Shown here: piece by piece, positions 1 through 5,914 of the stretch | Layout of the letters: each line of letters starts with the position of its first letter | Numbering within the stretch: the first letter of the stretch is position 1 | Assembly: GCA_017860375.1 (NCBI GenBank) | Contig: JAGDMB010000172.1 | Coordinates: 1-5,914, forward strand | Direction of reading: 5' to 3' | Length of the DNA stretch: 5,914 nucleotides | From: Bacteroidota bacterium | GTDB taxonomy: Bacteria; Bacteroidota; Bacteroidia; Bacteroidales; UBA10428 | Position numbers and translations under genes: made by a program | Notes under the pieces: model-generated | Database searches by the model: none | What the model was told of the DNA's origin: nothing | The model's input: only the letters and a program-made list of their open reading frames with translations

Positions 1-1
1 C

Positions 2-607
2 CTTTGCAAGGATAATGATCAAAAACTGGCGATGTACCAGGCTGCGGCCATGTATTTCCCCAATGATGTCAGGACCTGGAATAACGTAGGGTATGTTTTG
101 ATGAAGATGGGAAAGACTGCCGAAGCAAAAGCTGCCTTTGAAAAAGCCAAAGCCCTGAAGGATGATGAAATATCAAAAAACAACCTTGGCGCCATTGCCC
201 TTGCTGAAGGTGACCTTGCTACCGCTGAAAACCTGCTTGCTGCTGGTATGGGTGCAGGCGATGCTTCCAGCTATAACCTCGGTATTATAAAAATAAAACA
301 GGGCGACTATGCCGCCGCTGTTAATTATTTTGGCAACAAACCTTCCTTTAACGCTGCTTTGGCCCAATTGCTTAATGGTAACATCGATAAGTGCCTTGCC
401 ACCCTCAATGAAATGGGTGATGATGTATGTGCCTGTGTATATTACCTGAAAGCGGTCGCCAATGCCCGTGCAGGAAAAGAAGATGGCGTATATGTCAACC
501 TCCGGAATGCCATCGGCAAAGATCCAAAATGGAAGGATTATGCACTGAAGGATGCTGAATTTCTGAAATATGCTGCATCGGAAGCCTTTAAAGCTGCCGT
601 ACAGTAA
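2..607 (+). CDS. Tetratricopeptide-repeat protein, C-terminal part (5' end outside the window)
   Basis: The reading frame is open from the left edge (it begins Leu-Cys-Lys before the first internal ATG at 32) and ends at TAA 605-607, so about 200 C-terminal residues are present and the true start lies upstream. The protein is alpha-helical with degenerate TPR units. A clear one runs from about nt 50 to 160 (WNNVGYVLMKMGKTAEAKAA, the Trp/Gly/Tyr/Ala spacing of a TPR). A second begins near nt 177 (NNLGAIALAEGDLATAENLL) and a third near nt 273 (YNLGIIKIKQGDYAAAVNYF). The last 50 residues are helical and less repeat-like, ending KAAVQ. TPR arrays hold protein partners, and nothing here shows which. 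From memory, Bacteroidales have large secreted or lipoprotein TPR proteins with a very similar C-terminus, but the signal sequence and N-terminal domains that would settle this are missing. The TPR call is firm and the role is unknown. Confidence 0.85.
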   Translation, partial: LCKDNDQKLAMYQAAAMYFPNDVRTWNNVGYVLMKMGKTAEAKAAFEKAKALKDDEISKNNLGAIALAEGDLATAENLLAAGMGAGDASSYNLGIIKIKQGDYAAAVNYFGNKPSFNAALAQLLNGNIDKCLATLNEMGDDVCACVYYLKAVANARAGKEDGVYVNLRNAIGKDPKWKDYALKDAEFLKYAASEAFKAAVQ

Positions 608-628
608 TCGATCCTTTCTCAATACAAT

Positions 629-667
629 AAAAGAGGGTGTCTCGGCTTTTGAGACACCCTCTTTTTT
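629..667 (+). terminator. Strong rho-independent terminator, probably bidirectional
   Basis: A perfect 15-bp stem pairs 629-643 (AAAAGAGGGTGTCTC) with 651-665 (GAGACACCCTCTTTT) around a 7-nt loop, followed by two more T (666-667). It begins 22 bp after the TPR stop codon. The A-run at the left foot reads as a T-run on the other strand, and the leftward methyltransferase gene ends at 730, so the same hairpin could end transcription from both convergent genes. Confidence 0.92.
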
Positions 668-729
668 GTATGCGCATTGCCTTATTTATGAAGTGATCCG
701 CAGGTGACAATCCATTGCACCCGTCAGCA

Positions 730-1269
730 TTACCTGTAATCCGGAACATAATTCCTGAAAATCTCCCACAAAACGATTCCTGCACTCACGGCAATGTTGA
801 TGGAGTGCTTGGTCCCCAACTGCGGTATTTCAATGCTCAGATCACTCGCATTGACAACCTCCTGGTCTACTCCACGGATTTCATGACCAAACACAACCGC
901 GTACCTTTTCTCCTTTACCGGCTTGAAGTCGTGCAGCATTATGCTGTTTTCCGTCTGTTCAACGGCACACAGCGTGTATCCTTCGTATTGCAGTTGCTTT
1001 AGCGCATCCATTGTGTCTTTGCAATACATCCAGCGAACCGATTCGGTAGCACCGAGTGCGGTTTTATGTATTTCACGATGGGGCGGTGTGGCGGTTATTC
1101 CGCACAGGTAAAGGGATTCGATCATAAAGGCATCACAGGTGCGGAAAACCGATCCGATATTGTTCAGGCTTCTTACATTGTCCAGTACCACCACAACCGG
1201 AATTTTCGGTGTGCGTTTGTACTCTTCCACCGATTTTCGGTTCAATTCAGCATTGGCAAGCTTTCTCAT
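730..1269 (-). CDS. TrmH/SpoU-family (SPOUT) RNA 2'-O-methyltransferase
   Basis: The product (179 aa) should transfer a methyl group from S-adenosylmethionine to a ribose 2'-OH in tRNA or rRNA, in the cytoplasm. All three SPOUT/TrmH motifs are visible. Motif 1 is at residues 29-48 (LDNVRSLNNIGSVFRTCDAF), where R43 matches the conserved catalytic-type arginine. Motif 2 is at 126-133 (VFGHEIRG). Motif 3 is at 148-159 (IPQLGTKHSINI), part of the trefoil knot that holds SAM. The 'GITATPP...ALGA' segment (57-73) is also typical of the family. It is short: it has only about 20 residues before the catalytic domain, lacks the separate N-terminal RNA-binding domain of larger SpoU enzymes, and lacks a long C-terminal extension. 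The start is well fixed, because an in-frame TGA (1272-1270) lies directly before the ATG at 1269-1267. It is convergent with the TPR gene and divergent from sucC. The target nucleotide cannot be read from sequence, so no symbol is given. Confidence 0.93.
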   Translation of the reverse strand: MRKLANAELNRKSVEEYKRTPKIPVVVVLDNVRSLNNIGSVFRTCDAFMIESLYLCGITATPPHREIHKTALGATESVRWMYCKDTMDALKQLQYEGYTLCAVEQTENSIMLHDFKPVKEKRYAVVFGHEIRGVDQEVVNASDLSIEIPQLGTKHSINIAVSAGIVLWEIFRNYVPDYR

Positions 1270-1288
1270 TCATTCGGCTTATTGATCT

Positions 1289-1306
1289 AACCGGAAATAT
1301 CCGGTT
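1289..1306. repeat. 7-bp inverted repeat in the divergent intergenic region (possible operator)
   Basis: AACCGGA (1289-1295) and TCCGGTT (1300-1306) are perfect inverted copies separated by AATA. The site lies between the divergent starts at 1269 (methyltransferase) and 1369 (sucC), about 27 bp upstream of the possible sucC -7 element. That position would suit a regulator-binding site. There is no T-run after it on the plus strand, so it does not look like a terminator. The symmetry is seen directly and the regulatory role is inference. Confidence 0.4.
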
Positions 1307-1332
1307 CCATAAGATAAGTTAAAAAAAATAAA

Positions 1333-1340
1333 TATTTTCG
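1333..1340 (+). promoter_or_regulatory. Possible sucC promoter -7 element (TATTTTCG)
   Basis: TATTTTCG matches the Bacteroidota -7 consensus TAnnTTTG at all fixed positions except one (C for T at the seventh base). It lies 28 bp before the sucC ATG, in a very A/T-rich tract (1320-1345). I see no clear TTG-type -33 element at the usual distance. The 28 bases just before the ATG are A-rich with no Shine-Dalgarno sequence, as is common in this phylum. Confidence 0.4.
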
Positions 1341-1368
1341 TAAACAGAAAGAAATAGCAAACCAAACG

Positions 1369-2559
1369 ATGAACATTCACGAGTACCAGGGTAAATCAAT
1401 CCTCAGGAAATTCAACGTTAGCGTACCCTATGGCGTTGTTGTCCATGAGGTGGCGGAGGCTGTGGAAGCAGCCCGGGAGGTGCAGGAAAAAACCGGGGCA
1501 ATGGCATGGGCAGTAAAAGCACAGATCCATGCCGGAGGCCGTGGGAAAGGAGGGGGTGTAAAAATCGCCCGCAGCCTTGAAGAGGTGAAACAATTTGCTG
1601 CCGACATTCTCGGTATGCAATTGGTTACCCATCAAACCGGCCCTGAAGGAAAAAAAGTCCGCGCCGTCCTTATCGAACAGGGAATTTACCACCAGGGGAT
1701 CCATCCGGTGCGGGAATTCTATATGAGCGTGCTTTTGAACAGGGCCTCCGGGAGAAGCATTATCATGTATTCGACCGAAGGAGGAATGGATATTGAAGCC
1801 GTCGCGGATAAAACACCCCACCTGATCCACCACGAGGAAGTTAATCCCGGAGTGGGATTGCAGCCTTTTCAGGCGAGGAAAATTGCCTTTAACCTGGGAC
1901 TGGAAGGAAAAGCTTTTAAGGAGATGACCGCTTTTGTGTCATCCCTTTACCGTGCTTATGAGTCCAGCGATGCCTCGCTTTTTGAAATAAATCCGGTGGT
2001 GAAGACATCCGACGATTGTATTTATGCAGCCGACGCCAAGGTTAACCTGGATGACAATGCCTTGTTCAGGCACCCTGAATACCTTGCAATGAGGGATCTG
2101 GATGAAGAAGACCCCATTGAAGTCGAGGCCTCAAAATATAACCTTAATTTCATCAAGCTGAACGGCAATGTCGGCTGTATGGTCAACGGCGCCGGACTTG
2201 CAATGGCAACCATGGATATTATTAAACTTTCCGGAGGGGAACCGGCCAATTTCCTCGATGTCGGGGGAACAGCCAATGCACAGACTGTGGAAGCCGGATT
2301 CAGGATCATCCTGAAAGATCCTGCGGTTAAAGCAATCCTGATCAATATTTTTGGCGGTATTGTTCGGTGCGACCGTGTTGCACAAGGTGTCACGGATGCC
2401 TATAAGACCATCGGCACTATTCCTGTGCCGGTGATCGTGAGGCTGCAGGGAACCAACTCCGCCGAAGCAAAAACATTGCTCGATCAGTCAGGTCTGAAAG
2501 TGCTGTCGGCTGTTACCCTGCAGGAGGCCGCCGACCTTGTAAAGCAGCATGTTATTTAG
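1369..2559 (+). CDS. sucC: Succinyl-CoA synthetase (ADP/GDP-forming) beta subunit
   Basis: SucC pairs with the alpha subunit SucD to interconvert succinyl-CoA, phosphate and NDP with succinate, CoA and NTP in the TCA cycle. At 396 aa it is close to the E. coli length (388). An N-terminal ATP-grasp domain starts with MNIHEYQGK and carries KAQIHAGGRGKGGGVK (50-65), the nucleotide-binding segment. FEINP (205-209) followed by D222 gives the expected Mg-binding Asn208/Asp222 pair, with the same 14-residue spacing as in E. coli. The C-terminal domain has NGNVGCMVNGAGLAMATMDI (265-284), EPANFLDVGG (291-300) and NIFGGIVRCD (326-335), the last being the part that meets the alpha subunit and the phosphohistidine. 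Compared with E. coli there are a few extra residues around 105-115, a variation I associate with Bacteroidota homologues. No sucD follows: the next gene is unrelated and has its own promoter. The relatives malate-CoA ligase and ADP-forming acetyl-CoA synthetase beta are less likely given the strong match throughout. Confidence 0.96.
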   Translation: MNIHEYQGKSILRKFNVSVPYGVVVHEVAEAVEAAREVQEKTGAMAWAVKAQIHAGGRGKGGGVKIARSLEEVKQFAADILGMQLVTHQTGPEGKKVRAVLIEQGIYHQGIHPVREFYMSVLLNRASGRSIIMYSTEGGMDIEAVADKTPHLIHHEEVNPGVGLQPFQARKIAFNLGLEGKAFKEMTAFVSSLYRAYESSDASLFEINPVVKTSDDCIYAADAKVNLDDNALFRHPEYLAMRDLDEEDPIEVEASKYNLNFIKLNGNVGCMVNGAGLAMATMDIIKLSGGEPANFLDVGGTANAQTVEAGFRIILKDPAVKAILINIFGGIVRCDRVAQGVTDAYKTIGTIPVPVIVRLQGTNSAEAKTLLDQSGLKVLSAVTLQEAADLVKQHVI

Positions 2560-2568
2560 ACCGGTGCG

Positions 2569-2621
2569 TTTTAAAAGCAAGGTATCCCCTCTGCGGCGTC
2601 CGTTACCTGTTCGTTTTAAAA
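2569..2621. repeat. AT-rich imperfect inverted repeat downstream of sucC
   Basis: TTTTAAAA occurs at 2569-2576 and again at 2614-2621, each copy preceded by CG, so CGTTTTAAAA is a 10-bp direct repeat. The copies can also pair with each other, and inside them AGGTA (2580-2584) pairs with TACCT (2604-2608) around a 19-nt loop. A competing small hairpin is possible on the right side: CGTTTT 2612-2617 with AAAACG 2625-2630. It begins 10 bp after the sucC stop and could be a structured 3' end. There is no classic GC stem with a T-run, so its function is uncertain. Confidence 0.35.
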
Positions 2622-2701
2622 TACAAAACGCCATCCGGATCCCCTTGTTCATTTGGCAGTTTGAAATATACAGGGATTTTGACCTGAAAAAACTAACCCT
2701 T

Positions 2702-2726
2702 AACCATCCGCCTGGCCGGGGTTTTT
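2702..2726 (+). terminator. Weak candidate terminator before the DUF5686 gene
   Basis: AACC (2702-2705) and CCG (2708-2710) can pair with GGTT (2720-2723) and CGG (2717-2719), leaving a 2-nt bulge and a 6-nt loop. The 3' arm runs into TTTTT (2722-2726), and two of those T are used in the stem. It is the only hairpin-plus-T-run I see between sucC and the next gene, and it lies about 140 bp after the sucC stop. It is short and imperfect. Confidence 0.25.
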
Positions 2727-2744
2727 CATATGGATTAATAATTC

Positions 2745-2752
2745 TATCTTTG
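2745..2752 (+). promoter_or_regulatory. Bacteroidota-type promoter -7 element (TATCTTTG)
   Basis: TATCTTTG is an exact match to the TAnnTTTG -7 consensus used by the primary sigma factor of Bacteroidota. Transcription would start near 2758-2760, leaving a short leader of about 20 nt before the ATG at 2781. No clean TTG -33 element is visible about 20 bp upstream, only a T-rich stretch at 2722-2726. This promoter would serve the DUF5686 gene and probably the GH20 gene after it. Confidence 0.6.
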
Positions 2753-2780
2753 CAAGCCTGTTATTAAACCCAAACGGTGT

Positions 2781-5240
2781 ATGGTTCATTTCAGGGTACT
2801 TATCAGCTTGCTGCTATTACTAGCCGATGGTTACCTGTATTCCCAAAAAACGATTGTATCAGGCAGGGTCATCGATGCCGTTACCAATGAGCCTATATCC
2901 TATACATCCGTTGGCTTTCAGCACAGCCCGGTTGGCGGTATCAGTGAAACCGACGGATCCTTTTATTTGATTACAACAAAACCGACCGATACGCTGCTCG
3001 TTTCAAATGTCGGATATGAAATGGTCAGGATCCCTGTGATCAAAGGCAAAGTGCAGGAATTTACGGTACGGCTGATGCCAAAAACCGTTGCATTGGAAGC
3101 GGTAGTGGTGTCTCCGGGTGAAAATCCGGCCCATATCATGCTGGAGCATATTAAAGAACATAAAAATAAGAACAATCCGGCCCGCCTGCCCTCCTATCAA
3201 TACAATGCATACACCAGACTTCGGCTCGATATGAACAACATCGGGGAGAATATGAAGGATCAGCGGTTTCTGAAGGACTTCAGCTTTGTTTTTGACTACA
3301 TGGACTCTTCGGAAGTATTCAATAAGAACTACCTGCCCCTGCTGATCTCCGAAACGGTTTCCAAGGTTTATTATTCCAAAGACCCTCCGGTGAACCGCGA
3401 AGTAATTGAAGCCTCCAAAATCAGTGGCATTAATGATAAAACTTTTTCGCAATACACCGGAAGGATGTACCTGCAGATGAATATCTACAACAATTTCGTG
3501 AACTTTTTTGATCCGAGCTTTATTAGTCCCATTGCTGATTTCGGACGCATGTATTACAAATATTACATCGAAGACAGTGCGACGATTGAAAATCACTGGT
3601 GCTACAAAATATCTTTTAATCCCAAACGAAAACAGGAAAGGACTTTTCATGGCTATTTCTGGGTGGCGGATACTTCTTTTGCCATTAAACAGATCCAGCT
3701 GAGGATTTCTTCGGATGTGAACCTGAACCTGCTGAAGGACATGATTGCCACCTTTGAATACAAGCAGATAAATGATACCACCTGGTTCATCAGCCGGGAG
3801 GATATGGTGATCGATTTCAACGTCATTGAAAAATCCTACGGTTTTTTCGGACGCAAACTGGCAGTGTTTGACAGCATCACGATCAATGGAATTATACCGG
3901 ATTCCGTAAAGAAAATGACGACCAATACGTTTGTAGATGAAGAAAATGCAGAAAAGGACAAATCGTTCTGGGAAAGTAACCGCAAGGATGAGCTGGATAT
4001 TGAAGACGAGAAAGTTTTTGAGATGGTGGATTCCGTGAAGGAGGTGCCAGCGTACAAATTCGCATACAGTGTTGCGCAAATGTTTGCGAGTTATTACCTG
4101 GTAAAAGGTCCCGTTGAAATCGGGCCCTGGTATACCATTATCAGCGGTAATCCAATTGAAGGGGTTCGGCTCAGGCTGGGCGGGCGAACGAGCAATGCCT
4201 TCAGTACTAAGCTGATGATTGGCGGCTATGTGGCGTATGGTTTCAGCGATCATGAATTCAAATACGGAACCAATCTGCAGTATATGCTTGGTACAAATCC
4301 CAGACGGGTGGCTTCTGTCTCCTATTTTCACGACATGCGGCAATTGGGAAAAAGTGAAAATGCTTTTCTCGATGATAATATTCTTTCCTTTCTTCTCAGG
4401 ACCAATCCGAACTACAAATTAACGCCGATCGATAATTTCACTACCTTTTATGAGCACGAATGGGTGCAGGGCCTTTCCAATACACTAAAATTCAGCCGCC
4501 AGACCATTTACGCCACGCCCTATGTTCCTTTCGATTATATCGGACCCGCAGGCGATACGATCTCGAATTCAGGCATTGCCTCGGCAGAATTTACTCTCAG
4601 CACGCACTTTGCCTACCGCGAAAAATTCCTGCTTGGAAAATTTGAACGCAAAAGCCTTGGTTCTGATTACCCAAGCGTGGATCTTGACCTGGCATATGGT
4701 CCCAAAGGTTTTCTGGGCAGTGACTGGGAGTATTACCGGATCACGCTGAAGATCTCCGACAGGCTGGAAACCAATCCGCTGGGTTTTCTGAAGGTAAAAC
4801 TTACGATCGGAAAGGTATTCGGAACCCTGCCGTATCCTTTGCTCAAACTTCATGAAGGAAACGAAACCTATGTATACAATCCGAATGCACTGAATCTGAT
4901 GAATTATTATGAGTTTGTCAGTGATAAATATATCTGGCTTTTCGCCGACTATCATTTTCAGGGTTTTTTCTTCAACCGCATACCCCTGATACGGGAATTG
5001 CACTGGCGTGAAGTGGTGAATTGCAACCTGCTGTTTGGGAGTCTGTCGGACAAAAATAAAAGCCTGATGGTATTTCCCGAAGGCCTAACGGGTCTCGACC
5101 GGCCCTATTATGAGGCCGGTGTCGGTATTGAAAATATTTTCCGGTTGATCAGGGTGGAGGCAATGTGGAGGCTTTCCCAGCTGGACCACTCCGGCATACA
5201 ACGGTTTGGAATAAGGTTCAATGTACAATTGTCATTCTGA
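2781..5240 (+). CDS. DUF5686 outer-membrane beta-barrel protein with N-terminal carboxypeptidase-regulatory-like domain
   Basis: This 819-aa protein should sit in the outer membrane; its function is unknown. Residues 1-21 are a signal peptide (hydrophobic ISLLLLLADG, likely cut near YLYS/QK). Residues about 24-100 are a CarboxypepD-regulatory-like beta sandwich (SGRVIDAVTNEPISYTSVGF, then ETDGSF), as in many SusC/TonB-type proteins. ALEAVVVSPGENPAHIMLEH (104-123) and the following KNKNNP segment are hallmarks of DUF5686. A periplasmic region of about 300 residues, with a charged stretch near 385-415, leads to a C-terminal barrel from about 443 (EGVRLRLGGRTSN) to the final aromatic residue (FNVQLSF, 813-819), the usual signal for barrel insertion. 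There is no TonB plug domain, so it is not a SusC transporter. The block FADYHFQGFFFNRIPLIREL near 720-739 recalls surface-antigen/Omp85-like barrels, but I cannot prove homology. The length is normal for the family and the frame is intact. A GH20 gene follows after 27 bp. Confidence 0.9.
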   Translation: MVHFRVLISLLLLLADGYLYSQKTIVSGRVIDAVTNEPISYTSVGFQHSPVGGISETDGSFYLITTKPTDTLLVSNVGYEMVRIPVIKGKVQEFTVRLMPKTVALEAVVVSPGENPAHIMLEHIKEHKNKNNPARLPSYQYNAYTRLRLDMNNIGENMKDQRFLKDFSFVFDYMDSSEVFNKNYLPLLISETVSKVYYSKDPPVNREVIEASKISGINDKTFSQYTGRMYLQMNIYNNFVNFFDPSFISPIADFGRMYYKYYIEDSATIENHWCYKISFNPKRKQERTFHGYFWVADTSFAIKQIQLRISSDVNLNLLKDMIATFEYKQINDTTWFISREDMVIDFNVIEKSYGFFGRKLAVFDSITINGIIPDSVKKMTTNTFVDEENAEKDKSFWESNRKDELDIEDEKVFEMVDSVKEVPAYKFAYSVAQMFASYYLVKGPVEIGPWYTIISGNPIEGVRLRLGGRTSNAFSTKLMIGGYVAYGFSDHEFKYGTNLQYMLGTNPRRVASVSYFHDMRQLGKSENAFLDDNILSFLLRTNPNYKLTPIDNFTTFYEHEWVQGLSNTLKFSRQTIYATPYVPFDYIGPAGDTISNSGIASAEFTLSTHFAYREKFLLGKFERKSLGSDYPSVDLDLAYGPKGFLGSDWEYYRITLKISDRLETNPLGFLKVKLTIGKVFGTLPYPLLKLHEGNETYVYNPNALNLMNYYEFVSDKYIWLFADYHFQGFFFNRIPLIRELHWREVVNCNLLFGSLSDKNKSLMVFPEGLTGLDRPYYEAGVGIENIFRLIRVEAMWRLSQLDHSGIQRFGIRFNVQLSF

Positions 5241-5267
5241 ATTTATTTACTATAAAACGTATGGATT

Positions 5268-5914
5268 ATGAACACCAGATCTGCTTTTGGAATAATAGGA
5301 CTGATCTTTATGTCCGCTCAGGGATTTAACACCATGCTGGCACAGAAAACAGCGGATTGTGTGATTATCCCTGCTCCGGTCAGTGTTGTGAAAACACCGG
5401 GCACCTTCACATTCCCCCGAAAAATAAAAATCGGCTATTCCAGCGAGGAACTTGCTTTTACGGCCGGTTATCTGAAAGATTTCTATTCCTCATCTGCAAA
5501 CCGCCTGATGACGGCAAAATATTGCGGAAAAAATCCGGATAACTGCGCCATCTATCTTACCCTTGACCCGGCTTTGCCATTTGACGAGGGATACCGGCTC
5601 GGGATTGATTCAGAACGGATTACCATTTCAGGCAAAACACCGCAGGGTATTTTTTATGGAATACAATCGTTATCCCAGATCCTTTTTGAAGGGATGCATT
5701 CCGGAGGCAAGATAACCCTGCCCTGTATGCAGATCATTGATTATCCGCGATTCTCCTGGCGCGGGCTGCACCTCGACGTAAGCCGCCATTTTCATGATAA
5801 GGAATTTATTAAAAAATATATCGATCTGCTCGCAATGCTTAAAATGAACACATTCCACTGGCACCTTTTAGATGATCAGGGCTGGCGTGTGGAGATCAAA
5901 AAATACCCCAGGCT
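5268..5914 (+). CDS. Glycoside hydrolase family 20 beta-N-acetylhexosaminidase, N-terminal part (3' end outside the window)
   Basis: GH20 enzymes remove terminal beta-linked GlcNAc or GalNAc from chitin fragments, glycoproteins or peptidoglycan-type glycans. The frame runs open from ATG 5268 to the right edge, giving 215 residues. Residues 1-26 form a signal peptide (GIIGLIFMSA core, likely cut near MLA/QK) with no lipobox, so the protein is exported and probably not a lipoprotein. Residues about 32-155 match the GH20b accessory domain (IPAPVSV at the start, TPQGIFYGIQSLSQIL at 124-139). The catalytic barrel begins with YPRFSWRGLHLDVSRHF (159-175), where R165 corresponds to the conserved sugar-binding arginine, and continues with MNTFHWHLLDDQGWRVEI (193-210). 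The catalytic Asp-Glu pair lies beyond the edge and cannot be checked. An out-of-frame ATG at 5261 gives a different frame without these motifs. The 27-bp gap after the DUF5686 stop has no terminator, which suggests cotranscription. Confidence 0.94.
   Translation, partial: MNTRSAFGIIGLIFMSAQGFNTMLAQKTADCVIIPAPVSVVKTPGTFTFPRKIKIGYSSEELAFTAGYLKDFYSSSANRLMTAKYCGKNPDNCAIYLTLDPALPFDEGYRLGIDSERITISGKTPQGIFYGIQSLSQILFEGMHSGGKITLPCMQIIDYPRFSWRGLHLDVSRHFHDKEFIKKYIDLLAMLKMNTFHWHLLDDQGWRVEIKKYPR

Noticed and set aside
715..1290. Several short plus-strand open frames opposite the methyltransferase gene
   Set aside because: They overlap the SPOUT motifs on the other strand and have no support of their own.
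2022..2393. Overlapping minus-strand open frames within sucC
   Set aside because: They are antisense to highly conserved SucC sequence and show no family motif, so they are frame shadows.
2549..2767. A 72-codon plus-strand open frame overlapping the end of sucC and filling the gap before the DUF5686 gene
   Set aside because: It begins inside the last codons of sucC, runs through the repeats and the promoter, and its translation looks like random basic/hydrophobic sequence with no recognisable motif.
3003..4343. A 446-aa open frame on the minus strand inside the DUF5686 gene
   Set aside because: It lies wholly antisense to a gene with a signal peptide, recognisable domains and a barrel terminus. 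Its translation has no recognisable domain and a composition typical of reverse-frame shadows. The length alone is striking but not evidence of coding.
5357..5542. A 61-codon plus-strand open frame near the right end
   Set aside because: It is out of frame with the GH20 gene (5268-5914), which has clear family motifs through the same bases.

Overview
The window looks like ordinary chromosome from a member of the Bacteroidota, probably a Bacteroidales-type organism. Three things point there: a DUF5686 outer-membrane protein with an N-terminal carboxypeptidase-regulatory-like domain, a promoter motif of the TAnnTTTG type (TATCTTTG, 2745-2752), and start codons preceded by A-rich leaders rather than Shine-Dalgarno sequences. 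Base composition looks even across the window, and I see no mobile element, phage gene, CRISPR array, tRNA or rRNA.

Layout from left to right. (1) The 3' end of a rightward gene for a tetratricopeptide-repeat protein, cut by the left edge (to 607). (2) A strong 15-bp hairpin terminator (629-667) between convergent genes. (3) A leftward SPOUT (TrmH/SpoU) RNA 2'-O-methyltransferase (730-1269). (4) A 99-bp divergent intergenic region with a 7-bp inverted repeat and a possible promoter. (5) A rightward sucC, succinyl-CoA synthetase beta subunit (1369-2559), with no sucD next to it. (6) A 221-bp gap with an AT-rich imperfect inverted repeat, a weak terminator candidate and a clear Bacteroidota-type promoter. 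(7) A DUF5686 outer-membrane beta-barrel protein of unknown function (2781-5240). (8) After 27 bp, the 5' part of a secreted glycoside hydrolase family 20 beta-N-acetylhexosaminidase, cut by the right edge (5268-5914).

The genes do not form one pathway. The methyltransferase acts on RNA, sucC belongs to the TCA cycle/succinate metabolism, and the last two genes are envelope or secreted proteins that probably share a transcript starting near 2759. I did not find a convincing new biological system. The points most worth a second look are the sucC without a sucD neighbour, the pairing of a function-unknown outer-membrane barrel with a GH20 enzyme, and the small inverted repeats in the two intergenic regions.
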